DNA from: Mycoplana dimorpha
GTDB lineage: Bacteria; Pseudomonadota; Alphaproteobacteria; Rhizobiales; Rhizobiaceae
Assembly: GCF_003046475.1 (NCBI RefSeq)
Contig: NZ_PZZZ01000002.1
Coordinates: 496,001-560,000 of the forward strand
Length of the DNA: 64,000 bases
Direction of reading: 5' to 3'
The notes beneath the pieces were generated by a model. It had not been told where the DNA came from and made no database searches. It saw only the letters and a list, made by a program, of their open reading frames with translations. Positions 33,652 through 42,529 of this stretch are shown here, in pieces; the first letter of the stretch is position 1; each line of letters opens with the position of its first letter. The position numbers and the translations under genes are program-made.

Positions 33652-34106
33652 GCCCCGAACGGCTGTCGTGCCGCATAAACCCCTCGCTTGAACCGTTACT
33701 CCGAGTTGACGCCGCCTTCAGGCGCGGGCATGACGGAACATGAAAAAACCACAAGCCGCTTCAGAATTATAAGTAGGCGGCCGGTCGACGGCCCGGTCAC
33801 GGTCAAGCCCGTGCCCTGGCGGCGCTCGGTAGCGTATGCAAACCTTCTGGGGGCTGACGGTACAACGTTTCGGACCGGCGGACAGGCGGCCTGCGAACTG
33901 TCTGGCGGTTCCGTTCATGCGAATTCGGTTCGGCCGAATTCGATCGATACTGGGCAATTTCCAGCAGATGAGCGCAGCGGCTTTGCGTCCGGAAGTTGCC
34001 CGTGACGCAGGAAGATGAGCGTCTTCGAGAATTGCGAATGCGCTCCAGGTGAAGACGGCGTTCGGGGGCGCCGAGGTTTGGGCCGCGTGCCCATCGGGGT
34101 AATGCT
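33652..34106. other. Intergenic region after podJ
   Basis: 455 bp with no convincing ORF, hairpin terminator or repeat. It must contain the podJ terminator and the promoter of the TauE-type gene, but neither can be placed with confidence. Confidence 0.4.
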
Positions 34107-35030
34107 GTGACGGTCTATCTGCCCATCGCCGAGCTCTCGGTGAACATCTTCATCATTCTCGGTATGGGCGCTGCGGTGGGGTTTCTCTCCGGCATGTTCG
34201 GCGTCGGCGGCGGCTTCCTCATCACCCCGTTATTGATCTTCTACAACATCCCTCCGGTCGTGGCGGTGGCGACTGGCGCCAATCAGGTCGTTGCCTCGTC
34301 GATTTCCGGCGCGATCACCCATTTCCGCCGCGGCACGCTCGACATCAAGCTCGGGACAGTGCTTCTGATCGCCGGCCTTTGTGGCGCGACGGCCGGCGTC
34401 TGGCTGTTTGCGCTGCTGCGTCGCGTCGGCCAGCTCGACCTCGTCATCTCGTTGCTTTACGTGGCGCTGCTTGGCACCGTCGGTGCGCTGATGCTGTTTG
34501 AAAGCGTCAACGCGCTGCGCCGTGCGGCCAAGAACCAGCCCGCCAGCTTGCGCAAGCCCGGCCACCACAACTGGGTGCACGGCCTGCCCCTGAAGATGAA
34601 ATTCAAGAAGTCGAAGATCTATCTGAGCGTCATTCCGCTCGGCGTGCTCGGCTTCTCGATCGGTGTGCTGACGTCGATCATGGGTGTCGGCGGTGGGTTC
34701 ATCATGGTGCCGGCGATGATCTATCTGCTGCGGATCCCGACCAACGTGGTCGTCGGAACCTCGCTGTTCCAGATCATCTTCGTCACCGCCTACACGACGA
34801 TCATGCAGGCGACGACGAACAATTCGGTCGATATCGTGCTGGCCTTCATCCTGATGGTGGCCGGCGTGGTCGGCGCGCAATACGGTGTACGCGTCGGCCA
34901 GCGGCTGCGCGGTGAGCAATTGCGCGCGTTGCTGGCGCTCCTGGTGCTCGCGGTCGGCCTGCGTCTCGCGGTCGACCTGGTGCTGACGCCCGAGGAAATC
35001 TATTCCGTCGTCAGCGAATGGGGGTATTGA
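34107..35030 (+). CDS. TauE/SafE-family sulfite exporter-like permease
   Basis: A 307-residue membrane protein with eight or so helices and the two characteristic repeats (GFLSGMFGVGGGFLITPLLIF near residue 30; SIGVLTSIMGVGGGFIMVPAMIYL near residue 190). The family exports sulfite, sulfoacetate or other organosulfur anions. The start is GTG at 34107. Its TGA overlaps the ATG of the TIGR02186 gene (TGATG), a pairing conserved in rhizobia, so the two probably form one transport unit. Confidence 0.92.
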   Translation: MTVYLPIAELSVNIFIILGMGAAVGFLSGMFGVGGGFLITPLLIFYNIPPVVAVATGANQVVASSISGAITHFRRGTLDIKLGTVLLIAGLCGATAGVWLFALLRRVGQLDLVISLLYVALLGTVGALMLFESVNALRRAAKNQPASLRKPGHHNWVHGLPLKMKFKKSKIYLSVIPLGVLGFSIGVLTSIMGVGGGFIMVPAMIYLLRIPTNVVVGTSLFQIIFVTAYTTIMQATTNNSVDIVLAFILMVAGVVGAQYGVRVGQRLRGEQLRALLALLVLAVGLRLAVDLVLTPEEIYSVVSEWGY

Positions 35031-35827
35031 TGAAGTCCCTTCCTGCTGCACTCGCCGCTGCCCTGGTGTGGGCGCTTGTTCTGCCTGCCGCCGCTCAGGA
35101 CAAGCCGCCGAGCACCGCGACCGAGAAGATGGAAATCGGCATCTCCACCGACGAGATCGCCATCACCTCCGACTTCCGCGGCGCGGACCTGACGATCTTC
35201 GGGGCGATCGAAGGCTACGATCCGAACCTACTCGCGCAGGGCAAGTACGACATCGTCGTGGCCCTGGAAGGCCCCAAGGACAACCTGACGGTGCGCCGCA
35301 AGGAGCGGGTGCTCGGCGTCTGGGTGAACCGGCGCTCGATGACCTTCGAGCTGGTGCCGGAATCCTATTCGCTGTCGAGCACGCGCGACGTCGAGAAAAT
35401 CGCTTCGGACGAGGTCCTCAACAGCATAGGCGTCGGGCTGCACCATATCCGGCTCGATCCGATCGGCTATATCGGCGACGGCAGCAATCTTTCCGAATTT
35501 CGCGAGTCGTTGCGGCGCCTGAAGGAAACCGGCGGCTTTTACCAGCGTGACCCGGGCGGCGTGCAGTTCATCAGCGCCAGCCTTTTCAAGGCCACGGTGA
35601 AGCTGCCCGCCAACGTGCCGAACGGCACCCATGTGGTGCGCGCGCATCTGTTCCGCGACGGTGTCTTCATCAGCGAGAAGGCGCTGCCGCTGCGCGTGGT
35701 CAAGACCGGGCTGGAGCAGATGATCTCCAACGCTGCCTACAGCCATCCGCTCTCCTACGGCGTGCTTGCCGTCGTTCTCGCACTGTTGACCGGCTGGATC
35801 GCGAGCATCGTCTTCCGCAAGGATTAG
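35030..35827 (+). CDS. TIGR02186-family membrane-anchored protein
   Basis: A 265-residue protein. The signal peptide (LPAALAAALVWALVLPAAA) is followed by a mostly beta periplasmic domain (ISTDEIAITSDFRGADLTIFGAIEGYD; DIVVALEGP) and a C-terminal transmembrane helix (YGVLAVVLALLTGWIASIVF). TIGR02186 genes are typically next to TauE/SafE permeases. The ATG at 35030 lies within the permease stop. Function is unknown; an accessory subunit is likely. Its stop overlaps the convergent HxlR gene by 4 bp. Confidence 0.88.
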   Translation: MKSLPAALAAALVWALVLPAAAQDKPPSTATEKMEIGISTDEIAITSDFRGADLTIFGAIEGYDPNLLAQGKYDIVVALEGPKDNLTVRRKERVLGVWVNRRSMTFELVPESYSLSSTRDVEKIASDEVLNSIGVGLHHIRLDPIGYIGDGSNLSEFRESLRRLKETGGFYQRDPGGVQFISASLFKATVKLPANVPNGTHVVRAHLFRDGVFISEKALPLRVVKTGLEQMISNAAYSHPLSYGVLAVVLALLTGWIASIVFRKD

Positions 35828-36351
35828 GCTTGCGGCGACGCTGCCTCAGGCTGGGGCGCCGCAGCGGTTCGCGCTACGACCTGCTCGTAGGCGCGCTGCA
35901 ATTCTGCGAGGACGGAGCGCGCCGGCCGCTCCATGCCGAGGTGGATGAAGCGCAACTCTGCCATCATGGCCTCCCACATCGCCGGTCCGCCGTTTTCAAG
36001 AAGCTCGGCGCGAATGCTCAGTTCCTCGCTGACCGGCAGGTGCCGGCGGCCCCAGGCACCCATCTGCGCAAAGAGCGGCACGAGACAGATCGCCATTTCG
36101 GTGAGGCTGTAGAGCGCCTTCTGCTTGTGGCTCGGGTCGTCGGCCCTGGTGATCAGACCCTTCTCCGTCAGCCGCTTCAGGCGATCGGACAGGATGTTGG
36201 AGGCGATGCCTTCCTCGGATCGGGTCAGAAGCTCACGGAAGTGGCGGCGGTTGCCGAACATCATGTCGCGGATCACGATCAGGCTCCAGCGGTCGCCGAG
36301 AATCTCGAGCGTCAGGTTGATCGGGCAGCCAGAGCGATGTTCGTCCTTCAT
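35824..36351 (-). CDS. HxlR-family transcriptional regulator
   Basis: A 175-residue HxlR winged-helix regulator (CPINLTLEILGDRWSLIVIRDMMFG; RHFRELLTRSEEGIASNILSDRLKRLTEKGLI; YSLTEMAICLVPLF) with a charged helical tail. Cys9 is at the position of the redox-sensing Cys of several HxlR proteins. The start at 36351 (MKDEHRSG) is chosen by family alignment; in-frame ATGs upstream lie in the operator region. It is divergent from the DHFR-like reductase gene and probably regulates it through the twin palindromes at 36373-36422. Confidence 0.9.
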   Translation of the reverse strand: MKDEHRSGCPINLTLEILGDRWSLIVIRDMMFGNRRHFRELLTRSEEGIASNILSDRLKRLTEKGLITRADDPSHKQKALYSLTEMAICLVPLFAQMGAWGRRHLPVSEELSIRAELLENGGPAMWEAMMAELRFIHLGMERPARSVLAELQRAYEQVVARTAAAPQPEAASPQA

Positions 36352-36372
36352 TGCGGTCTCCAGAGAATCTGA

Positions 36373-36422
36373 TTGCATTTTGCCACTGGTCTGCATAGTC
36401 TTCAACCGATTGCATTCTGCAA
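36373..36422. promoter_or_regulatory. Twin candidate HxlR operators
   Basis: TTGCA-TTC-TGCAA (36410-36422) is a perfect palindrome. A copy with two changes, TTGCATTTTGCCA, lies at 36373-36385, both preceded by GA or CGA. They are 37 bp apart between the divergent HxlR and reductase genes. Confidence 0.55.
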
Positions 36423-36441
36423 CCTGAATGGGAGAAGCAAA

Positions 36442-36999
36442 ATGAGCCGGCTCATCGTATGGAACCTGATCACGCTCGACGGCTGCTTCGAAGGCGAGGA
36501 AAAATGGGATCTGGCCTTTCATGGCCACGCCTGGGGTGACGAGCTTGCGGCGATGAGCAACGCGTTCGGCGCGCGCGCAAGGCTGCTGGTCTTTGGCCGG
36601 ACGACCTACGAGGGCATGAAGACGTACTGGACGACCACGGAAGAAGAGGGCGAGACCAAGGCCTTCATGAACGCCCTTCCGAAGCTCGTCGCCTCGCACA
36701 CGCTGAAAAGTTCGGACTGGAACAACACCCGCACGACCGACGACATCGTCGGCGAGCTCACGCGGTTGAAGGCGGAGCCCGGCAAGGACATCTTCGTCTT
36801 CGGCAGCGCCGATCTGACCGACACGCTGCTGAAGGCTGGCCTTGTCGACGAACTGATGATCGGCCTCGTGCCGACGGTGCTCGGCAAGGGAAACCGCTTC
36901 TTCAAGGACGGCGAGGCACAGCAGCGCTTCGACCTCATCGAGGCGCGCCCGTTGAAGAACGGGACAGTGATCCTGCGCTATGCGCCGAAGCCGGACTAA
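36442..36999 (+). CDS. RibD C-terminal/DHFR-like reductase
   Basis: A 185-residue protein of the dihydrofolate-reductase/RibD C-terminal family (LIVWNLITLDGCFEG; RARLLVFGRTTYEGM; DIFVFGSADLTDTLLKAGLVDELMIGLVPTVLGKGNRFF). It probably reduces a pterin- or flavin-like or other small substrate with NADPH; the exact reaction is unknown. The ATG at 36442 has GGGAGAAG upstream. It is divergent from an HxlR regulator, suggesting induction by an electrophile or drug-like compound. Confidence 0.9.
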   Translation: MSRLIVWNLITLDGCFEGEEKWDLAFHGHAWGDELAAMSNAFGARARLLVFGRTTYEGMKTYWTTTEEEGETKAFMNALPKLVASHTLKSSDWNNTRTTDDIVGELTRLKAEPGKDIFVFGSADLTDTLLKAGLVDELMIGLVPTVLGKGNRFFKDGEAQQRFDLIEARPLKNGTVILRYAPKPD

Positions 37000-37010
37000 G
37001 GAGTATTCCG

Positions 37011-37736
37011 TCAAGCCAGCAGGTTGGCGAACCGCACCGAGTAGACGCGGTCGCGCCCGAGCAGATGCGCGACGAGGTTGTCGCGCTCGAACAGCCCGCT
37101 CATTGCGCGATGCCGCAGGTCCAGCCCGCCGGTGGTGACCCCGAATGCGGGCATCAATAGGCGCCGGCCATCGGTCGCAAAGCACGGCCGGCGGACCGAT
37201 TTGTCGCGCCGACGCACCGTCGCCGACGGATGCAGGTGCCCGGCGATTTCGCCGTCCCCGGCCGCAAGCGACGGCTCGTGGCGGAAGGCGAGGCCCGCAT
37301 AGTGCAGCTCGTCGGCGGACTGACCGGGCAGGCCGGTGGTGCCGTCCGGGTCGTGGTTGCCGTTGATCCAGATCCAGTCGCGGCCGCGCGCCATGGCCTC
37401 GATCCGCTGGCGGAATTCCTGCGGCAGGTGAGCGGAGCCGACGCGATCGTGGAAATTGTCGCCGAGGCTGACGACGATCGCCGGATCGTGGCGGGCGATG
37501 ACCGCCTCGAGAATCCTCAGCGTGGCGAGCGTGTCGTAGGGCGGAAGCAGCATGCCGCGGCGTGCGAATGCGGCTCCTTTTTCCAGATGCAGGTCGGATA
37601 TCACGAGTAGGCGCGTCTGCGGCAGGTAGAGCGCCCCGAAGGGGTCGCAGATCGCCTCGACGCCGGCGATAAGCGTTCGCGCCGAAACCGCGCCGAAGTC
37701 CTGCATTTCCGCGGCCGCCAGGGCCAATCTGTGCAT
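37011..37736 (-). CDS. pdeM: Ligase-associated DNA-damage endonuclease PdeM
   Basis: A 241-residue metallophosphoesterase with all five motifs (ISDLHLEKG, SLGDNFHD, INGNHD, GHLHP). The family is known as ligase-associated PdeM, a predicted nuclease acting with Lhr-type helicase, exonuclease and ATP-dependent ligase in DNA repair. An ATG at 37736 or GTG at 37739 can start it. It lies only 7 bp after the Lhr-type helicase gene and is surely co-transcribed. The ligase and exonuclease genes are not in this window. Confidence 0.92.
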   Translation of the reverse strand: MHRLALAAAEMQDFGAVSARTLIAGVEAICDPFGALYLPQTRLLVISDLHLEKGAAFARRGMLLPPYDTLATLRILEAVIARHDPAIVVSLGDNFHDRVGSAHLPQEFRQRIEAMARGRDWIWINGNHDPDGTTGLPGQSADELHYAGLAFRHEPSLAAGDGEIAGHLHPSATVRRRDKSVRRPCFATDGRRLLMPAFGVTTGGLDLRHRAMSGLFERDNLVAHLLGRDRVYSVRFANLLA

Positions 37737-37743
37737 CACCGCT

Positions 37744-40323
37744 TCACTCTCGTTCCGTCCAGCGGTCGTTGTCGTCCGCCCGCCTCATTACGTCCTGCAT
37801 CGCCGCTTCGCCGAGCGCTTCGGCGATCAGGTCCTCGGCCGCTTCCGCCAGCACGACGTCATGCGCCTCCCCGGCCACCGTCTCCCTGCCGATCTCCAGC
37901 ATGACGGGAATCGCCAGCGGCGAGATGCGGTCGAGCGGCCGATGGGTGATGTGGCCCCTGATTCTCGCAAGCATAGTCCCGAGCCGCTCGATGTCCAAAA
38001 GGCCCGATGCCGCATCATGGCGCGTCGCCTCGAGCAGGATGTGGTCCGGCTCGTGGCTGCGAAGCACGTCATAGATGAGGTCGGCCGACACGGTGACCTG
38101 CCGGCCGGTCTTTTCCCGTCCCGGATGGCGCTGCTCGATAAGTCCGGCAATCACGGCGCAATTGCGGAAGGTGCGCTTCAGCATCCAGCTTTCGTCGAGC
38201 CAGGCCTCAAGGTCGTCGCCGAGCATGTCCTCATCAAAAAGATCGGCGAGCGACGGGCGGCGGGCTCCGAAGGCGGCGCCGAGGTCGTCGAGCGCCCAGA
38301 CGGCCAGCGAGTAGTCGGTGGCGACAAAGCCGAGCGGCTTCAGCCCGGCGCGCTCGAGGCGGCGCGTCAAAAGCATGCCGAGCGTCTGGTGGGCGAGCCG
38401 GCCCTCGAAGGCATAGGCGACCATGTAGTGGCGGCTGCCGCGCGGAAACGTCTCGATCAGCAGCTCGTCGCGCTTCGGCACCATCGAGACATCGCGCTGG
38501 ATCGACAGCCATTCGCGCACCTGGCCGGGCAGCTCGCGCCAGCGGTCCGGGTCGGCCAGCATGACGCGGACCTGCTCGGCGAGGTAGGTCGAGAGCGGGA
38601 ACTTGCCGCCCGCATAGACCGGCACCTTCGGATCTTGCGAGAAGGCCTGGCTGACGAGGCATTCGTTCTCCCGGATGCCTTCGAAGCGCAGCACCTTGCC
38701 GGCAAAGAGGAACGTGTCGCCGGGCGACATGGTCTCCAGGAAATACTCCTCTACCTTGCCGAGCGCCGCACCGCCGCGACCGAGCGAACCGCGCGCGTTG
38801 CGCTTGACGAGCCGCAGGTTCAGCATCGGCATCTCGACGATGGTGCCGAGGTTCAGCCGGTACTGCTGCGCGACCTGCAGGTTGGAGACACGCCAGAGCC
38901 CGTCCTTCGTCTTCCGGATCTTGGCATAGCGTTCATAGGTCTGCAGCGCATAGCCTCCGGTGGCGACGAACTGCACGACGCGGGCAAAGGTCTCCCGCGG
39001 CAGCGCCGCGTAGGGTGCGGCCGAGATGACCTCGGCAAGGAGCGCGTTCTCGTCGAACGGGCCCGCACAGGCCATGCCGAGCACGTGCTGGGCGAGCACG
39101 TCGAGGGCGCCTGCGGTCATCGGCGGCGTATCCTGGGCGCCGACATAGTTCGCATCGAGGGCGGCCTGGCACTCCATCACCTCGAAGCGGTTGGCCGGCA
39201 CCAGGATCGCCCGGCTCGGCTCGTCCATGCGGTGGTTGGCGCGGCCGATGCGCTGGGCGAGCCGCGAGGCGCCCTTCGGCGCGCCGACATGGATGACGAG
39301 GTCGACGTCGCCCCAGTCGATGCCGAGGTCGAGCGTCGAGGTGGCGACGACGGCGCGCAGCCGGTTCTCCGCCATCGCCGACTCGACCTTGCGGCGCTGC
39401 GCCACGTCGAGCGAGCCGTGGTGCAGGGCGATCGGCAGCGTCTCCTCATTGATGCGCCAGAGCTCCTGGAACAGCATCTCCGCCTGGCTGCGGGTGTTGA
39501 CGAAGAGCAGCGTGGTGCGGTGCTCGCGGATCGCCTGGTAGACCTCGGGCATGGCATAGCGCGCCGAATGGCCCGACCAGGGGATATGCTCCTCGCTCTT
39601 CAGGATGGTGATGATCGGCTTTGCGCCGCTCGGGCCGAGGACGAGGCCGGCATGGTTGTCAGCTTCCGGCGCCTGCCCGACCAGCCAGCGGCGCAGGTCC
39701 ATCGGTTCGGCGACAGTGGCGGAAAGGCCGATGGTGCGCAGGCCGGGAGCGAGCTTTCGCAGTCGCGCCAGCCCGAGCGAGAGCAGGTGGCCCCGCTTGG
39801 AGGTGACGAGCGAGTGCAGTTCGTCGAAGACGACGAATTTGAGGTCCTTGAAGAAGCGCGGGGCCTCGGCGTTGGCGATCAGCAGCGCCAGCTGCTCCGG
39901 TGTCGTCAGCAGGATGTCGGGCGGGGTCAGCCGCTGGCGCTGGCGCTTGGCCTGCGGCGTGTCGCCGGTGCGCGTCTCGATCGTCACCGGCAGCCCCATC
40001 TCCTCGACCGGCTTGGTCAGGTTCCGCTCGATGTCGACGGCGAGCGCCTTCAGCGGCGAGATGTAGAGCGTGTGGATGCCGGTGAAGGCCGAGCCGGGCG
40101 GCATTTTCCCGCGCGCGAAGAGATCTGTAAGCGAGGGCAGGAAGCCGGCGAGCGTCTTGCCGGCACCGGTTGGCGCGATCAGCAGCAGGCTCTCGCCGGC
40201 GCGGGCGCGGGTGAGCAGCTCCAGCTGATGCGCGCGCGGCGCCCAGCCCCTTGCCGCAAACCAGTCGGCAAAAGGTTTTGGAAGCGGGGAGGCGCCCCGG
40301 CTGGCAGAATCGCTCGCGGTCAC
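37744..40323 (-). CDS. Ligase-associated DEXH-box helicase (Lhr-like)
   Basis: An 859-residue superfamily-2 helicase: Walker A APTGAGKTLAGF, DEXH as DELHSL, SATVAEP motif III, the RIGRANHRMD motif VI, and the Lhr-core C-terminal domains. It belongs to the ligase-associated Lhr branch that pairs with PdeM. It unwinds DNA or RNA:DNA in repair. The start is uncertain: GTG at 40323 (MTASDSASRG) gives the family length, while the ATG at 40425 adds 34 unlikely residues. The long plus-strand ORFs over it are antisense artefacts. Confidence 0.92.
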   Translation of the reverse strand: MTASDSASRGASPLPKPFADWFAARGWAPRAHQLELLTRARAGESLLLIAPTGAGKTLAGFLPSLTDLFARGKMPPGSAFTGIHTLYISPLKALAVDIERNLTKPVEEMGLPVTIETRTGDTPQAKRQRQRLTPPDILLTTPEQLALLIANAEAPRFFKDLKFVVFDELHSLVTSKRGHLLSLGLARLRKLAPGLRTIGLSATVAEPMDLRRWLVGQAPEADNHAGLVLGPSGAKPIITILKSEEHIPWSGHSARYAMPEVYQAIREHRTTLLFVNTRSQAEMLFQELWRINEETLPIALHHGSLDVAQRRKVESAMAENRLRAVVATSTLDLGIDWGDVDLVIHVGAPKGASRLAQRIGRANHRMDEPSRAILVPANRFEVMECQAALDANYVGAQDTPPMTAGALDVLAQHVLGMACAGPFDENALLAEVISAAPYAALPRETFARVVQFVATGGYALQTYERYAKIRKTKDGLWRVSNLQVAQQYRLNLGTIVEMPMLNLRLVKRNARGSLGRGGAALGKVEEYFLETMSPGDTFLFAGKVLRFEGIRENECLVSQAFSQDPKVPVYAGGKFPLSTYLAEQVRVMLADPDRWRELPGQVREWLSIQRDVSMVPKRDELLIETFPRGSRHYMVAYAFEGRLAHQTLGMLLTRRLERAGLKPLGFVATDYSLAVWALDDLGAAFGARRPSLADLFDEDMLGDDLEAWLDESWMLKRTFRNCAVIAGLIEQRHPGREKTGRQVTVSADLIYDVLRSHEPDHILLEATRHDAASGLLDIERLGTMLARIRGHITHRPLDRISPLAIPVMLEIGRETVAGEAHDVVLAEAAEDLIAEALGEAAMQDVMRRADDNDRWTERE

Positions 40324-40546
40324 GGGAGTGAAACTAGCCGAACGGGTCTGAAAGGGAAGGTGCTGTGCGGGCGGTAGAGCGCCTCTCAGTCGGTTTCCGT
40401 CTTGCAGCATCTGGACGACAAGCAACTGAAGACCGCCTGAGCGAGCCCGACATCACGAAATACCTGCCGGCGAGGCCTCCAATGTCTAAAGCAGGATCAG
40501 CACCACCGGGCCACAAATGGTGCAGGGCAACATTGCAGCAGTTCGA

Positions 40547-41494
40547 TCACGACGCCCGTCGCTTCGCCAGATACAGCCGTCCCTGCACCGGTTCGCCGGC
40601 GTCCTTGCGGATGACCGTCTGCCAAGCCTGCAGGATGGCGAAGCCGGCAGCGTCGGCGCGCCGGCGCACATGCGCCTCGCCATGCGCATAGCGCAGCGAC
40701 GGCCGGAGCACGTAGTCCTCGCCGTCGGCGGCGTCCTCTACAGAAAAGCCGAAGTAGCCGCCCGAAGCGACCAGGTCCGCGGCTGTCGTAAACACGTGTG
40801 CAAGCTCGCCCAGATACATCAATACATCGGCGGCCGTTGCAAGAGTAGTGCGGCCCCGCGGCAACCCCGCCTCGAACACGCCGCTCTCGGCGGGGGAAAG
40901 CGTAAGGTCTGCCTGCGCCAGCCGGTCGTAGAGCCGTTTCTCCCGCGCTTTCGCCAGCATCCTGGCTGACAGGTCGAAGCCTTCGAGAAAGCTGGCCCGG
41001 TCGCGGATCCGCTCGCCGAACAGCCCGGTGCCGCAGCCGAGGTCGGTGACGAAGGAGAATGTCGTGGAGGGGCAATGTTCGCAGATCAGGGCGGCCAGCT
41101 TTTCCGGCACGCTGTAGTCGAGACGCCCGACAAGGGCGGTATCGAAGCGCTGGGCATAGTCGTCGAACAGCTGTTCGACGTAGCGGCTCGGAGGTGCGCT
41201 GGGAACGCCGCTCGCGCCGAGCACCGCGAGCTTCAGCCCCGCGCCGAACGGATCGGCGGGGGCCAGGGAGAGCACTTTGGCAAGACCGGCCGCAGCCGCC
41301 TCCTTCTGGCCGGATTTTTCCGCATATTCCGCAAACCGGAACCAACCCGCCGCCCAATCTGGGGTGATCGCCAGCGCCTGCTCCATAAGCTCCGCCGCGC
41401 CCGAATAGTCGCCGTTTTCGGCGAGCAGACGGGCATAGTCGGCGCGGCGATCGGCGAGGATATCGCCGGAGGAGTGCTGCGTGGCGGCTGTCAT
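40547..41494 (-). CDS. TPR-containing SAM-dependent methyltransferase
   Basis: A 315-residue protein. The N-terminal TPR-like helices (ADYARLLAENGDYSGAAELMEQALAITPDWAAGW) span about 1-80, followed by a class I methyltransferase domain (FVTDLGCGTGLFGERI; ARMLAKAREKRLYDRL; DVLMYLGEL). It resembles contractile-injection or putative polyketide-type methyltransferases only loosely; the substrate is unknown. The ATG at 41494 begins the TPR part, though no strong ribosome site is seen and the frame is open further upstream. Confidence 0.87.
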   Translation of the reverse strand: MTAATQHSSGDILADRRADYARLLAENGDYSGAAELMEQALAITPDWAAGWFRFAEYAEKSGQKEAAAAGLAKVLSLAPADPFGAGLKLAVLGASGVPSAPPSRYVEQLFDDYAQRFDTALVGRLDYSVPEKLAALICEHCPSTTFSFVTDLGCGTGLFGERIRDRASFLEGFDLSARMLAKAREKRLYDRLAQADLTLSPAESGVFEAGLPRGRTTLATAADVLMYLGELAHVFTTAADLVASGGYFGFSVEDAADGEDYVLRPSLRYAHGEAHVRRRADAAGFAILQAWQTVIRKDAGEPVQGRLYLAKRRAS

Positions 41495-41654
41495 GATTTG
41501 CGTTGGACTGCGAGGTGAACACGGTAATTGTCGAGGCTTCGGCAAAATGCAAGTGGATTCGCCGCGATTCCGTGGCAGAACATGAAAAAACCGCGTCTTG
41601 CAGCCCACGCAGCGGCGGCTTAAGAGGCGGAGCGGCAACAACAGGAGCGAACGC

Positions 41655-41921
41655 ATGTCGGATGGCGTCAACAGATTCCTCGGCGATACGCCGTTGCGAA
41701 TAATCGTAAAGCTGCTGATCCTGTCGGTCGCTCTCGGCTTCCTCATGTCGGTCTTCGGCCTCTACCCGGAAGACATCCTGCGGGGCGTGCGCGACTTCGT
41801 GATCAATCTTTGGGAAACCGGCTTTGAAGCGCTCGGCCGGGTCGGTGACTATCTCATGCTCGGCGCGGTGATCGTCGTGCCGGTCTTCTTCCTCATTCGA
41901 ATCCTGAGCTACAGACGCTGA
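41655..41921 (+). CDS. DUF6460 small membrane protein
   Basis: An 88-residue protein with two hydrophobic helices (IIVKLLILSVALGFLMSVFGL; YLMLGAVIVVPVFFLIRIL) typical of a short rhizobial inner-membrane family (DUF6460). Role unknown. The ATG at 41655 is preceded by AGGAGCGAACGC. Its stop is 1 bp before the next start, so it forms an operon with the CAP lipoprotein gene. Confidence 0.82.
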   Translation: MSDGVNRFLGDTPLRIIVKLLILSVALGFLMSVFGLYPEDILRGVRDFVINLWETGFEALGRVGDYLMLGAVIVVPVFFLIRILSYRR

Positions 41922-41922
41922 G

Positions 41923-42429
41923 ATGACATCCAGAACGACGAAACCGATCGGTCGCAGGACCCTTCTGGCGATCTCCGTCGGCGCAGCTGCGGCCGCGATT
42001 GCCGGCTGTACGACGACGGAAAAGATAGATAACGCCTCGCACGGCAGCGACCGTACCGACACGACGCTCGCGATGATCAACAAGCTGCGCGGCGAGCGCG
42101 GGTTGCAGCCGCTGTCCCGCCATCCCGCCGCAGCGAGTGCCGCCCTCGATCAGGCCAGACGCATGGCCTCGGCCGGCAAGATGGCGCACAACATCGGGCT
42201 CGGCGCCAACTTCGCCAAGCGCATGAAGGGCATGGCAGTGCCGTTGCCGGCGGCCGAGAACATCGCTGTCGGTCAGGCCGATGCCGCGCGGGCGTTTCAG
42301 GCCTGGGTCAATTCCCCCAAGCACCTCGCAAACATGCTCGGTCCCGGCTACCGCGGCCTCGGCGTCGCCGAGGCGAGGCACCCGGCTTCCGGAAACCGGC
42401 CCTATTGGGCAATGGTGCTGTCGAGCTAG
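41923..42429 (+). CDS. CAP-domain lipoprotein
   Basis: A 168-residue protein. The N-terminus has twin arginines (GRRTLLAISVGAAAAAIAGC) ending in a lipobox-type IAGC, so it is probably a Tat-exported lipoprotein. The rest is a CAP/SCP domain (MINKLRGERGLQPLSRHPAASAALDQARRMAS; AENIAVGQ; WVNSPKHLANMLGPGYRGLGVAEA). CAP proteins in bacteria are of uncertain enzymatic activity and may act on the cell envelope. It sits between DUF6460 and a MATE exporter. Confidence 0.9.
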   Translation: MTSRTTKPIGRRTLLAISVGAAAAAIAGCTTTEKIDNASHGSDRTDTTLAMINKLRGERGLQPLSRHPAAASAALDQARRMASAGKMAHNIGLGANFAKRMKGMAVPLPAAENIAVGQADAARAFQAWVNSPKHLANMLGPGYRGLGVAEARHPASGNRPYWAMVLSS

Positions 42430-42529
42430 CACCTGAGTCGGGCATGCCCGGCTCAGCGTGAATAGGGGGCGAGCGCCGAGCGGGTGCCGGGACCATCGGG
42501 GGCGAGGCGCTGGAGGGCGGGAAGGAAAC

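Noticed and set aside
37861-40377. Plus-strand ORF of 838 codons opposite the Lhr-like helicase
   Set aside because: The minus strand carries all helicase motifs; the plus ORF is a high-GC antisense artefact.
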